This document shows positions 27,101-34,968 of a stretch of DNA of 64,000 nt, piece after piece (position 1 is the stretch's first letter; each line of letters starts with the position of its first letter). The stretch comes from Ancylomarina sp048268005 (lineage in GTDB: Bacteria; Bacteroidota; Bacteroidia; Bacteroidales; Marinifilaceae): positions 1,178,001-1,242,000 of the forward strand of contig JBLWWJ010000001.1 in NCBI GenBank assembly GCA_048268005.1, read 5' to 3'. Under the pieces are notes generated by a model. The model saw only the letters and a program-made list of their open reading frames with translations, did no database searches and was not told the DNA's origin. A program made the translations under genes and the position numbers.

Positions 27101-27228
27101 GTCAGATCCGGAAACACATCCACATCCATATTGGCTGTTGTGTAGCTTCCTCCAACAATAAGGAGAAAAGCCGCAAACATGACCAAGATACGGTTGTGTA
27201 GTGCGTATTGTATAATTTTATTTAACAC
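24145..27228 (-). CDS. Heavy-metal efflux RND transporter (CzcA/CusA family)
   Basis: A 1027-residue inner-membrane proton antiporter, core of the pump. Twelve membrane helices and two large periplasmic loops fit the family; N-terminal MLNKIIQYALHNRILVM and DVDVFPDLTAPTVVVMTE are typical of HME-RND proteins. The helix-4 signature reads AIAIGDLVDDAIIDVENV. This is neither the D-G-A form of Zn/Co/Cd pumps nor the usual D-A-A form of Cu/Ag pumps, so I do not name the metal. The flanking His-rich proteins suit Zn, Co, Ni or Cu. Confidence 0.92.
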   Translation of the reverse strand: MLNKIIQYALHNRILVMFAAFLLIVGGSYTTANMDVDVFPDLTAPTVVVMTEAHGMAPEEVEKLVTFQIETAVNGATNIRRLRSSSSAGFSIVWVEFEWGTDIYLARQIVSEKLMAISDLLPKGTGSPTLAPQSSIMGEVMMIGLQSEETTDMDLRTLADWSIRPQILALNGVAQVVVTGGDYKQYQIQANPQKMRHYNISLDELMKAANATNENSAGGFINEFGNQYNIRGIARTSDVGKLGNSVVKVYKKSPVRISDIAEVVEAPAPKIGLASVNANSAVLLTVKKQPGVNTLKLTEKLDLAIADIKKGLPEDVSVNTHIFRQADFIDNSIGNVKKALYEGSVFVIIILLVFLMNYRTTVISLLAIPLSLLFTIIALKLMGITINTMTLGGMAIAIGDLVDDAIIDVENVYKRLRQNFKLPKEKREKSLSVIYSASCEIRSSIINATFIIIAAFVPLFFLTGMEGRMLQPLGIAFIVSLFASLVTALTVTPVLCSFMLTSDKMLDRKSKESWLVTNLNKLYEKSLNQALRFKSIILGSATVLFIASLFILSGLGRNFLPDFNEGSLTITAITKPGISLEESNKIKNIAEKALLTIPEARLTARRTGRAELDEHSFGVNTSEIEVPFTLTDRTKAEFLADVRSKLGEIAGVNFAIGQPLSHRIDHILSGTKANIAIKIFGSDLSKMFQMANEIKSSISPIQGVVDVNVEQQVEIPQIQIRPKRDMLAKYGISISTFSDFIDIAFAGEKVSDVFEGVKAFDLVVRYNEENRGNINAIRNALIDTWDGKKIPFSYVADIQSLSGPNTIGRENVQRKLVVSANVAERDLRSVVNDIQTAVDKDIEIPEEYRVEFGGQFESEAKASRTLALTSLISFLIIFLLLFQEFRSFQLASIILLNLPLALIGGVFTIYFTSGMLSIPAIIGFITLFGIATRNGILLISNYQMMLEKGMEIKEIVVQGSIHRLSPILMTALTAALALIPMALGGDEPGNEIQSPMAVVILGGLLTSTLLNVYVIPIVYLLLNSKKK

Positions 27229-27329
27229 AGTCTTTTTATTTAATGATTGATGCTATCAGATTAATTTTTAAAACCTGAATGCATATAAATCTTATTTTAT
27301 TCTTAGTTCAGAAATCCTAAATCAAAGAT

Positions 27330-28874
27330 TTAGTGTTCGTGTCCGTGAGAAGGTAAGGCACCAGCCATTGAAGCCAGTTTCACAAAGTAAACCCCTTTAT
27401 TAACCACGCGTTCGCCTTCTTTAAGTCCGCTTAGGATTTCAATCTCCTTACCATTATCTGACCCTATGGTCACAAAACGTTTCTCGAAGCTTTCACCTTC
27501 GGTTTGAACGAAGACGTAAAAAATTGATTGGTCTTCCAAAACGGCAGATTTACTAATACTTAATACCTTGCGAGTACTTTCCGATTTCAAATACACATCG
27601 ATATAAGAACCCATATAAAGCTCAGGAATCTTGTTGATTTCAAAGTAAACCGGGGTTGTGTAATCGTCCTCATGAATATCACGTCCGTAGGCAATTAGCT
27701 TACCACCTAATTCATCTGTGCTATAAATCTCATCGCGGTAAGGCAGTTTAAAGTTTGCCGAATGTATTTTTGATAACTGTGTTAAATGTTTCTGATACAG
27801 ATCAGCCTTAAGAATCAACTTGGAGTCTCTGTCAACAATACCGATTATCTGTCCTTTTTCGACATATTCACCTTCTTTCACAAAAACGTTGCAAACGTAA
27901 CCTGTTGCTGGAGAAGCCACCTTGATTCCTTTGGTGCTGTAATCTTTAGAGATCAACTGGAAATTGATTTCAGCCTTCTCGAAGTTCGATTTAGCCTCGT
28001 TAAACTCTCTTTCCGAGATGATTTGATCAGCACGCAAAGCTTTAGCTCTATTGTAATCTGCCTGAGTTTTATCAAATTCTGAACGAGCAGAGATAAAACG
28101 ACTGGTTAAAGAATTACCCGAAAGTCCCTGTCCGGAGATATAGAATATAGCTTCATTTTTCTTGACCGTTTTACCATTCACGATATCTGATGATGGCATG
28201 TGGATAATACCGCTTGACTGAGCAGAGATGCGAATTTCACTATTACTGGATGCAATCAGTTCACCTGTAGTTTTAATCACTCGATGAAAGATCCCGTAAT
28301 TCACATCTTCAGTTCCGAAATCAATTTTCCAGGCCTGTTCTTTTAAGAAGGCTGTCTGATTATCCTTTTGCATGGCAGCAATGGCTTGAGTTGCCTTAGC
28401 TTCGCTGGCATAAACTTCAATATTTTTAGCTTCGAAGCGTTCTTTACCAAATTTTGAGTTTACCTCAATTAGCAAAGTATATAAACCAGCCGCTTTTGGT
28501 TTTAGAGCCGGTGTAAAAATACCTAAAGAACTCGGCGTTTTTACCGACTTACGAATACCATTGCCATTTTTATCAATTAAAGAAATTGTTAACTGACCTT
28601 CGCTGTAAGGTTTGTAGGTATCTAAGCGCGTTAGATGCGTTAAGAATTTTGAAACCTGACCTGCAACCAATGGGTGAAACTCAGCAAACACTTCAGTTTG
28701 TTCAGAAAAGAGGGTTACGGTTTGATTGTTGTGCTCTTCATGTGCTGCAGTGCCTCCTGTGACTTCATCATGGGAGTGACCGCCATGGGAGTGACCTTCG
28801 TGGCCTGATGTAGAGGGTTTGCAGCTTATAATGGATAGAGATAGTCCAAGCGCTATTAAATATATTTTATTCAT
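27330..28874 (-). CDS. RND periplasmic adaptor (CusB/CzcB-like) with His-rich N-terminus
   Basis: A 514-residue membrane-fusion protein. The N-terminus is a lipoprotein signal (IISCKPS) followed at once by a metal-binding stretch (HEGHSHGGHSHDE) and a ~150-residue extra domain before the adaptor. The adaptor has barrel-sandwich (IRISAQSSGIIHM, KVASPATGYVCNVFVKEGEYV), a coiled-coil hairpin (about residues 255-310) and beta-barrel parts. It ends in SHGHEH, a second small metal-binding tail. Between this and the pump gene lie 101 bases. Confidence 0.9.
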   Translation of the reverse strand: MNKIYLIALGLSLSIISCKPSTSGHEGHSHGGHSHDEVTGGTAAHEEHNNQTVTLFSEQTEVFAEFHPLVAGQVSKFLTHLTRLDTYKPYSEGQLTISLIDKNGNGIRKSVKTPSSLGIFTPALKPKAAGLYTLLIEVNSKFGKERFEAKNIEVYASEAKATQAIAAMQKDNQTAFLKEQAWKIDFGTEDVNYGIFHRVIKTTGELIASSNSEIRISAQSSGIIHMPSSDIVNGKTVKKNEAIFYISGQGLSGNSLTSRFISARSEFDKTQADYNRAKALRADQIISEREFNEAKSNFEKAEINFQLISKDYSTKGIKVASPATGYVCNVFVKEGEYVEKGQIIGIVDRDSKLILKADLYQKHLTQLSKIHSANFKLPYRDEIYSTDELGGKLIAYGRDIHEDDYTTPVYFEINKIPELYMGSYIDVYLKSESTRKVLSISKSAVLEDQSIFYVFVQTEGESFEKRFVTIGSDNGKEIEILSGLKEGERVVNKGVYFVKLASMAGALPSHGHEH

Positions 28875-29025
28875 TGTGTGAGATATTTATAAATATGACG
28901 GCTGAGTTTAGCACCTGTTTTATAGTATGGGCTAAGGCCGATATGTTTTTATTTTGATCTATTGATAATTATTAGGGTAGAATGAAAAGAGTAGGGAAGG
29001 CCATTGACCAACCCCATTCTAATTT

Positions 29026-29310
29026 CTAATGCTTGTGATCGCCGTGATCGTGGTCATGATCATGATCGTGCCCTTCATGCTCAGCATGGGTTTTAGTGCT
29101 ATCAGTGCCAACTTTAAATTCTTCTTGCTGATGATCGTGTCCATCACACTCATGATCGTGCCCTTCGTGGCTATGTCCGTCGTGGTCATGACCTTCATGA
29201 CTGTGTCCTTCATGCTGGTGTGCTTCTTCTTTCTTAGCTTTTTTAGCTGTACTGTTGCACGAGGCAAATGTTAAACCACAAATGGCTAAAGCAAATAATA
29301 CTTTCTTCAT
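29026..29310 (-). CDS. Small His-rich lipoprotein, probable metal binder
   Basis: A 94-residue protein: lipoprotein signal MKKVLFALAICGLTFASC, a short Lys-rich spacer, then repeated HEGHSHEGHDHDGH-type units and a C-terminal HDHDHDHGDHKH. The DNA is correspondingly repetitive. I chose the ATG at 29310; the frame is open further upstream, but that would bury the signal peptide. It is placed between the small 29555 gene and the pump genes on one strand, so it is likely a periplasmic buffer or donor for the same metal. Confidence 0.8.
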   Translation of the reverse strand: MKKVLFALAICGLTFASCNSTAKKAKKEEAHQHEGHSHEGHDHDGHSHEGHDHECDGHDHQQEEFKVGTDSTKTHAEHEGHDHDHDHDHGDHKH

Positions 29311-29554
29311 GTGAGATACTTGTTTTTGAGATTGTTTGATTCTATATGATACTATTATCTGTATCAAGACAGCATAAATCAATCTCGATTTGTTAGTGAA
29401 ATAATTATCAATAAATGTTGTAAGCTTATACAACGGGGTTTTTGTGTACAGGAAATACAAAATCAAATACGAACTGAGTCAGCTGGAAACAGAACAGAAG
29501 CAGGACTTCCCATTTATTTGAGAAATCTTTTTAAATGAGATTTTGTAAAAAAGT

Positions 29555-29962
29555 TTAGACGTGCGGAGGCCCACGTAGCCCGGTAGATTCTCTGTAGGGC
29601 TCTGGGATTAGATTGGAATTAGATACATAGTATCTAATAGGTTCTTCTACATCTGAAGATGAAATTATATCTAAAATGATATGTGTAAGATGAACCTGAA
29701 ACTTAAAATTCTTGAAAAATCGCAAATTCACAAAAGTACAACAGTTGCTCTCATTTTCTTTGTGAGAATGAGATAAGTGCTGTGAGCTTTGGTGTGCGTG
29801 ACAATGGCCGTGTATTGCCTCAAAATGGGCATGTTCCATTTTTACGAAATTGGCCGTGGTATTCGTGTCGTGATGATGGTGAGGAATGATATCATGAGCC
29901 AGCATTACCAGGATTGGCAACACTAAAACAAGACTCACTATTTTCTTATTTAACTTCCTCAT
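29555..29962 (-). CDS. Small His-rich exported/membrane protein, first gene of the efflux cluster
   Basis: A 135-residue protein with one N-terminal hydrophobic segment (residues 8-24), directly followed by PHHHHD and then HAHFEAIHGHCHAH and HLSHSH. It contains CC (residues ~73-74) and ends in LRGPPHV. Endings of the LRGPP/RAPP type are, from memory, frequent in small proteins that precede metal-efflux operons in Bacteroidota. The start at 29962 is the ATG just before the hydrophobic segment. Function unproven; metal sensing or binding in the periplasm is the likely role. Confidence 0.7.
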   Translation of the reverse strand: MRKLNKKIVSLVLVLPILVMLAHDIIPHHHHDTNTTANFVKMEHAHFEAIHGHCHAHQSSQHLSHSHKENESNCCTFVNLRFFKNFKFQVHLTHIILDIISSSDVEEPIRYYVSNSNLIPEPYRESTGLRGPPHV

Positions 29963-30391
29963 AAAATAATATTCAATTTTCAAAAATAATTTTATTATTG
30001 CTTGAATGCAAATCATAATGCAATAAAACTACTAATGATATGTTAAAATTTTTCATATAGGCCAATTTTGCGTAGGATATTTTGTCTACATAATGCTAGT
30101 TGTTAGCTCATTTTTTTTAATCAGTCATTTAGTACTTTGTACGGTTCTGATTAAGATGTAATCATCGTTCTCATGTTTGTGCTATTATTTTTATTCATCT
30201 TAATGCCTGACAATTAACGTAGTCCAATTTCCCATTAGTCCTTATAGAAAACTTGTCTATGTGTTTATGTAAAAATGACATAATTTGGTGTGAACTGAAG
30301 AATTAATACTTTAAACGATTATTTTTTGTTAACTTTATTATTGCACTTAAGGGTTGTGATATCCTGATAATAAATAATTAAATATTTTGTT
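29963..30391. other. Divergent intergenic region
   Basis: 429 AT-rich bases between two divergently read genes, so it must hold both promoters. I find no convincing TTTG/TAnnTTTG pair and no obvious operator palindrome. A metal-responsive regulator gene is not adjacent. Confidence 0.4.
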
Positions 30392-30946
30392 ATGAAAGCA
30401 ATATTATTATTGATGTTTAGTTTAGCACTATCGTTAAGTTGCTATTCTCAATCGCAAGATTATTTTATCACTACTAATAATGATACCATTCATGGAGTTG
30501 TTATATCCCAATCTTTTTCGGGAATAAAAGGCAATATATTTAAGTTCTTGAAGCGAGATGGTGGAAAGTGTAAAATTGATGCTTCAAAAGCCATGGAGGT
30601 TTATTGTGATGGTTTTAAGTATGTTATTAAGAGAACAAATCCGGATGAACCTCAAAAAGGGATGCTAGATTTTGCTAAGGTTATTGTAGATAATGGCATG
30701 TCGATTGTTTATGGACATCAATATGCTTATGAATTCAGAGGTGGAGGTTATACCTATGCAAAGGAAGGGACCTCTTATTACTTATTTAATAATAATGTGT
30801 TTGTGGGTTTTTTGGAATCAGAAAATTATAAGGAATTAATGTCAGGGTATTTCAATAGTTGTGATTGCCTAACAAAAGAAATTAAACATGATGAGCAGTT
30901 CGATTTCGATGAATTATCTGACTTGAGTAGTCATTGTTGTAAATAA
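30392..30946 (+). CDS. Exported protein of unknown function
   Basis: A 184-residue protein with a Sec signal (MKAILLLMFSLALSLSCYSQ). The mature part begins with ITTNNDTIHGVVISQSFSG, a beta-rich pattern seen at the start of many Bacteroidota exported proteins of unknown role. It has five Cys in the second half, including CDC and a C-terminal HCCK. Not recognised. Stands alone. Confidence 0.7.
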   Translation: MKAILLLMFSLALSLSCYSQSQDYFITTNNDTIHGVVISQSFSGIKGNIFKFLKRDGGKCKIDASKAMEVYCDGFKYVIKRTNPDEPQKGMLDFAKVIVDNGMSIVYGHQYAYEFRGGGYTYAKEGTSYYLFNNNVFVGFLESENYKELMSGYFNSCDCLTKEIKHDEQFDFDELSDLSSHCCK

Positions 30947-31080
30947 ATTTTGACCAAAGTGATTCTTATTTAGAAGCTTAACAAGCTGATCATCTCGTTA
31001 GGGGATTATTCTGAAGGCTATAGTTGATTATATCATTTTCTTTTAGGCATAGCTTTAATTCTTTGATTATGTTCTGTTGA

Positions 31081-31374
31081 TCTGATTTTATCAAATCTTC
31101 TTTATTAAAAGAATCTGTTGTGTTAAAATGGAGTAAGAATGAAACATTGAATGATGATGAGCAGGAAATAAAGAAAACTTTAGATAAGTATTGGAATCGA
31201 ATATTAATGTATAAGGGAATGCTTGAAAACAAATATGATAAAATAATTACGTCATGTTACTTATTAATTGAGTATTATAATAAGGAAAGTTCTGAAATCT
31301 TTCTTATTTGCAAGCATGGATCAACAGTTTTAGATTCTCAAGTTCAAGAAGAGCCTGCAATGCAACCAGGATAA
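31081..31374 (+). pseudogene. Possible small gene or gene remnant
   Basis: An open frame of 97 codons bounded upstream by TGA (31078). Its hydrophilic sequence (NETLNDDEQEIKKTLDKYWNRI, KYDKIITSCYLLIEYYNKE) looks coding, but there is no ATG near the beginning, only a GTG at 31120 in the middle of the run. It may be the 3' remnant of a longer gene. An overlapping minus-strand frame (30990-31232) is less convincing. Little can be said of function. Confidence 0.3.
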
Positions 31375-31496
31375 ATAAATGAACAAAAATAAAATCGGTT
31401 TTCAGTATTAGAAAACGGATTAATAATATTGTTGTAAAGATAAAACTGAAAGGATAATGTTAGTTTTTCAGATTCATACATTGTTTGAGGGGTATT

Positions 31497-31537
31497 TAAA
31501 ACAAAAAGAAAGCATGAAATTAGATTTCATGCTTTCT
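31497..31537 (-). terminator. Intrinsic terminator of the Cys-rich lipoprotein gene
   Basis: AGAAAGCATGAAAT and ATTTCATGCTTTCT form a 14-bp stem (31507-31537) around a 3-base loop. On the minus strand it is followed by TTTTGTTTT. Confidence 0.85.
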
Positions 31538-31564
31538 TTGTTAGGTGATCATATTTATTGCAAA

Positions 31565-31876
31565 TTATTTCTTGCTACAAGTTTTTGAGCAATCTTTTGA
31601 ACAATCTGTTTTAGCTGTCGTAGTTGTTTCTGCTTTATCTTTTGAACAACAGGCTTTTTTAGTTGTTTCAGTTGTTGTTTTTTCTCCTTCACAGCAAGCT
31701 TTTTTTGCTTCAGAAGTATGAGGACATCCTTTTGAACAATCTGTTTTAGCTTCAGCAGCTACTTCTGTTTTTTCCTTTGAACAACAAGCTTTATCATCAG
31801 TAGCAGCTTTTGTTTTATTTCCACAAGAAGTAAATAGGAAGCCTGAGATAGCAATGGTAAATAATAATTTTTTCAT
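31565..31876 (-). CDS. Small Cys-rich lipoprotein with internal repeats
   Basis: A 103-residue protein with a lipoprotein signal (MKKLLFTIAISGFLFTSC). The mature part is built of alternating short units: ACCSKEK, TDCSKGC, ACCEGEK, ACCSKDK, TDCSKDCSKTCSKK. These are separated by Lys/Thr/Glu-rich linkers and total 15 Cys including the lipid-anchored one. It is probably a surface or periplasmic metal-binding protein; such dense Cys pairs suit soft metals. It lies 1.6 kb from the metal-efflux operon but is separately terminated. Function inferred from composition only. Confidence 0.75.
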   Translation of the reverse strand: MKKLLFTIAISGFLFTSCGNKTKAATDDKACCSKEKTEVAAEAKTDCSKGCPHTSEAKKACCEGEKTTTETTKKACCSKDKAETTTTAKTDCSKDCSKTCSKK

Positions 31877-32534
31877 AGTTCTTATAAGTTAGTATTGTGG
31901 TATTGATCTTTAATTCCAAATTGGAAACGTGAATATATCTGTTATTATGCTGAATTGCAAATGAAATTTATTTAATAGAAAGTCATCATATTGTATAATT
32001 TAATGATCGCTTATTACACTTTTTTGTAAGTGACTCTTTATTATAAGTGTTGCTATGCTTTTTAAGGCTGCCTAAGGTTCTAAAAACTCTTCTTTTATTT
32101 TCTAATCATCGGAGCAGACAGGTTTGTTGTATTCCCTTTAATTTCATTAAACCTGACAAAGTCTTTAGATCTGTCAGCCTTGGAATATTTATGGCAAATG
32201 TCATCTTTTATTCTGACCCAAAAATGAAAGTGATTCGGCATTAGTTCCTAAGAGAACGTATCAGATATCGAGTCAGTATTCAATGACAATAATTTTGTAA
32301 AATAGAATGCATCTAAAGCATAAACTACTAATTTTGTAGTATTCGCTATTGACAGTTTATCCTTTAGACTAAAATGAAAAATATTGTTAAGTATTAGCCT
32401 ATAGGTGATTAGATGAAGAAGTGGAGTTGAATTGGGGAAGATAATTGTTTTTTTAGTGAATGTGAAACTTAAATTAACCTATCAATATTGTTCATTTAAA
32501 AACAATTAAGATATTACTAACCTAATCAGCTTAC
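31877..32534. other. 658-base gene-free stretch
   Basis: AT-rich, with a short hairpin-capable pair GACAGGTTT (32118) / AAACCTGAC (32149) similar to the blocks of the hairpin at 8396. A 65-codon open frame at 32047-32244 has poor coding character. It must contain promoters for both neighbours; none is clear. Confidence 0.4.
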
Positions 32535-34907
32535 ATGTTTAGAAATTATTTGAAAACAGCACTTCAAAACCTAAAACAGAACTTTGTTTTCACGAGTATT
32601 AATATTCTGGGACTTTCTATAGCGTTGGCTGTCTCTTTTATTATTCTGCTCTTTGTCATTAATGAACTTTCATATAATTCTTGCCACAAACATAAAGATT
32701 CGGTTTATCGGGTAGTAGCGTATAAGAAGGATTTTAAAAGTTTGTGGGCTGGAACGCCTTACATTTTAGCTTCTACTCTAAAAGAGGAGTTTCCACAGGT
32801 GGAGAAAGTAATCAATGTGCGAAACGTCAGAGGCTTTAATATCAAACACAAGGAAGAGAATATCAGAATCAGACGCGCCGTAGCAAGTGGTTCGGATGTG
32901 TTTGATGTTTTTACGCTGCCTTTGTTGAATGGTAACAATACGGGTGAATTACTCCATGACAAACATGCCATATGCTTATCCAGAAGTTTGGCTGAGAAAT
33001 TATTCGCTGACCTGAATGTTGTTGGTAAACAAATCACGGCGACCATTAATAAAAAAGAAGAAGTCTTAACCGTAAGTGCCGTTTATGAGGACCTTCCTGG
33101 GAATTCAACATTTAAAGCAGAATGTTTTGTAAACTCTGAATGGAATTTGGCTCCTTTAAATAAAACATTTGGGATTGATCATGTTGAAAGTAGCTGGGAA
33201 CATGAATTCTGGAGAACTTGGGTCCGTTTGGTTGATAGTAGTGACTTAAAAGCCGTAAACAGTCAGTTGAGAAGCTTGGAGGCTAAACACCTCGGATCTG
33301 AAGCTAATACGACATTTTCTTTACAAAGTTTAAATGATGTGTATCTTAAGTCGTCGGAGATTAATAATGCAGGGGTGACGGGTAATGGGAGCACGCTCAA
33401 ATTGTTTTCAGGAATCGCTTTATTGATCATTCTAGTTGCCGCATTCAATTATATCATACTCTCAACAGCCGTATCATCCAGAAGGGCCAAGGAGATAGGC
33501 GTTCGAAAAACTTACGGAGCAAAAAATGAACAAATCAAGTATCAATTTCTTGCCGAATCGGTTTTGCTGACTAGTATCGTTTTACCAATTGCTCTTATTC
33601 TAATGTTCATTGTCCTACCTTACGCCAGAGAGTTGTTTGATGCTGACCTGTCGATTATTGGATCCAATATTGTTTCTTATTTGTTGGTATATTTGATTTT
33701 AACTCTATTCATTGGATTTGTATCAGGTTTTTATACCTCGCTGGGCTTATCCAGATTAAAGGTGGTGAGTATTCTTAAAGCTCAAAACTTTACAGGGAGA
33801 AAGAAGCATCTTTTTCGTTCCTCTCTTATTGTTTTGCAGTTGGTTATTTTTTGTTTCTTTTTGGCTTCTGCTTTTACTATACGGTCGCAGTATCAGTACT
33901 CAATCAAGAAAAATCCAGGCTTTAATAATACGAATGTTCTGCTGGTTGATGTCAAGGATAAAACAGCCTATAAGCCCTTATTGAATGAAATCAAAGCCAA
34001 TCCTAATGTGATCGGTGCAGCTGGATCAATGAATAGTTTACCGGTGCTTTCATCTATGGTGATGATGATGCCACATTTTCAGGATAAGGAAAAGCAGGTG
34101 AAAGTGGAAGGGATGGCCGTCGACTTTGATTTTCTAAAAACAATGGGGGTTTCACTAAAAGAAGGGCGTTATTTTTCGCGTGAATTTGGAGGCGATTCGA
34201 AAAAAGCTTGTATCCTGAATGAGACTGCTGTGAAGCAATTTGGAATTGAGAATCCTGTAGGGAAGCAGATGGCTTCAGCCTATGATATTATCGGAGTGGT
34301 CAAAGATTTCAACCTGCATTCTTTCCATTCCGAAACACCTCCATTGATGATTACCCTAACCGATAAGTATCTTAGACAGATTGCTGTGCACTATAAAGAG
34401 GGTACGCTTGATATGCTTTTACCTAAAATTAAGAATTCATGGCAGACTATCTGTAAGGATCAAACTTTCACCTATACCAGAATTGAAGAAACAATTAAGG
34501 ATTTGTATTCTGAAGAAAGAAATATGAGTACCGTGGTGACCATTTCAGCCTTATTTACCATGCTTATTGCTTCATTTGGACTGTTTGGCTTAACGTTATT
34601 TCTGGCACAGACCCGAACAAAAGAGATAGGTATCAAAAAGGTTCTGGGCTGTTCGAGTTCAGCGATTATTTATTCTTTTTTGCGCTTAAATATGATTTAT
34701 GTGATCGTTGCCACTCTTATTTCAGTTCCCATAACCGTGTATGCTATGTCCGACTGGTTAAGCAATTACTCTGTTCGAGTTGAAATACAGTGGTGGTTCT
34801 TTGTTATGGCCTTCCTAATTGCTGCAATGGTGGTTAGTCTCACGGTTATCATACAATCATATAGAGCTTCAAAATTGGATCCTGTTGAAGCGATTAAATG
34901 TGAATGA
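32535..34907 (+). CDS. ABC transporter permease, FtsX/MacB-type
   Basis: A 790-residue inner-membrane protein in the two-module Bacteroidota form. It has an N-terminal helix (NFVFTSINILGLSIALAVSFIILLF), a periplasmic MacB-PCD-like domain, three helices (about 285-400), and then a second helix-periplasmic domain-three helices module ending PVEAIKCE. Cytoplasmic coupling segments RRAKEIGVRKTYGA and TRTKEIGIKKVLGCS are present twice, as expected. No ATPase gene is adjacent, so the partner is encoded elsewhere. Likely role is lipoprotein or peptide-type mechanotransmission, not transport through the membrane. Single gene with terminator. Confidence 0.88.
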   Translation: MFRNYLKTALQNLKQNFVFTSINILGLSIALAVSFIILLFVINELSYNSCHKHKDSVYRVVAYKKDFKSLWAGTPYILASTLKEEFPQVEKVINVRNVRGFNIKHKEENIRIRRAVASGSDVFDVFTLPLLNGNNTGELLHDKHAICLSRSLAEKLFADLNVVGKQITATINKKEEVLTVSAVYEDLPGNSTFKAECFVNSEWNLAPLNKTFGIDHVESSWEHEFWRTWVRLVDSSDLKAVNSQLRSLEAKHLGSEANTTFSLQSLNDVYLKSSEINNAGVTGNGSTLKLFSGIALLIILVAAFNYIILSTAVSSRRAKEIGVRKTYGAKNEQIKYQFLAESVLLTSIVLPIALILMFIVLPYARELFDADLSIIGSNIVSYLLVYLILTLFIGFVSGFYTSLGLSRLKVVSILKAQNFTGRKKHLFRSSLIVLQLVIFCFFLASAFTIRSQYQYSIKKNPGFNNTNVLLVDVKDKTAYKPLLNEIKANPNVIGAAGSMNSLPVLSSMVMMMPHFQDKEKQVKVEGMAVDFDFLKTMGVSLKEGRYFSREFGGDSKKACILNETAVKQFGIENPVGKQMASAYDIIGVVKDFNLHSFHSETPPLMITLTDKYLRQIAVHYKEGTLDMLLPKIKNSWQTICKDQTFTYTRIEETIKDLYSEERNMSTVVTISALFTMLIASFGLFGLTLFLAQTRTKEIGIKKVLGCSSSAIIYSFLRLNMIYVIVATLISVPITVYAMSDWLSNYSVRVEIQWWFFVMAFLIAAMVVSLTVIIQSYRASKLDPVEAIKCE

Positions 34908-34919
34908 TGATATAAATAA

Positions 34920-34954
34920 AGCTCTCCGGGTATCCGGAGAGCTTTGTTCTTTTT
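34920..34954 (+). terminator. Intrinsic terminator
   Basis: AGCTCTCCGG and CCGGAGAGCT form a 10-bp GC-rich stem, followed by TTGTTCTTTTT. Confidence 0.9.
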
Positions 34955-34968
34955 ATGAATTCTTCGTG

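Noticed and set aside
29019..29274. Open frames on both strands over the His-rich lipoprotein gene
   Set aside because: Shadows of the low-complexity CAT/GAT repeats of the real minus-strand gene.
29026..29274. Short CAT/GAT-rich repeats considered as a CRISPR-like or satellite array
   Set aside because: The units are codon repeats of a His-rich protein, irregular in length and without spacers.
30990..31232. 80-codon minus-strand frame
   Set aside because: Overlaps the more coding-like + frame at 31081-31374 and has an atypical, Ser/Phe-rich start.
32047..32244. 65-codon open frame in the gap before the permease gene
   Set aside because: Poor amino-acid composition for a protein, no promoter box, and it overlaps a hairpin-capable repeat.
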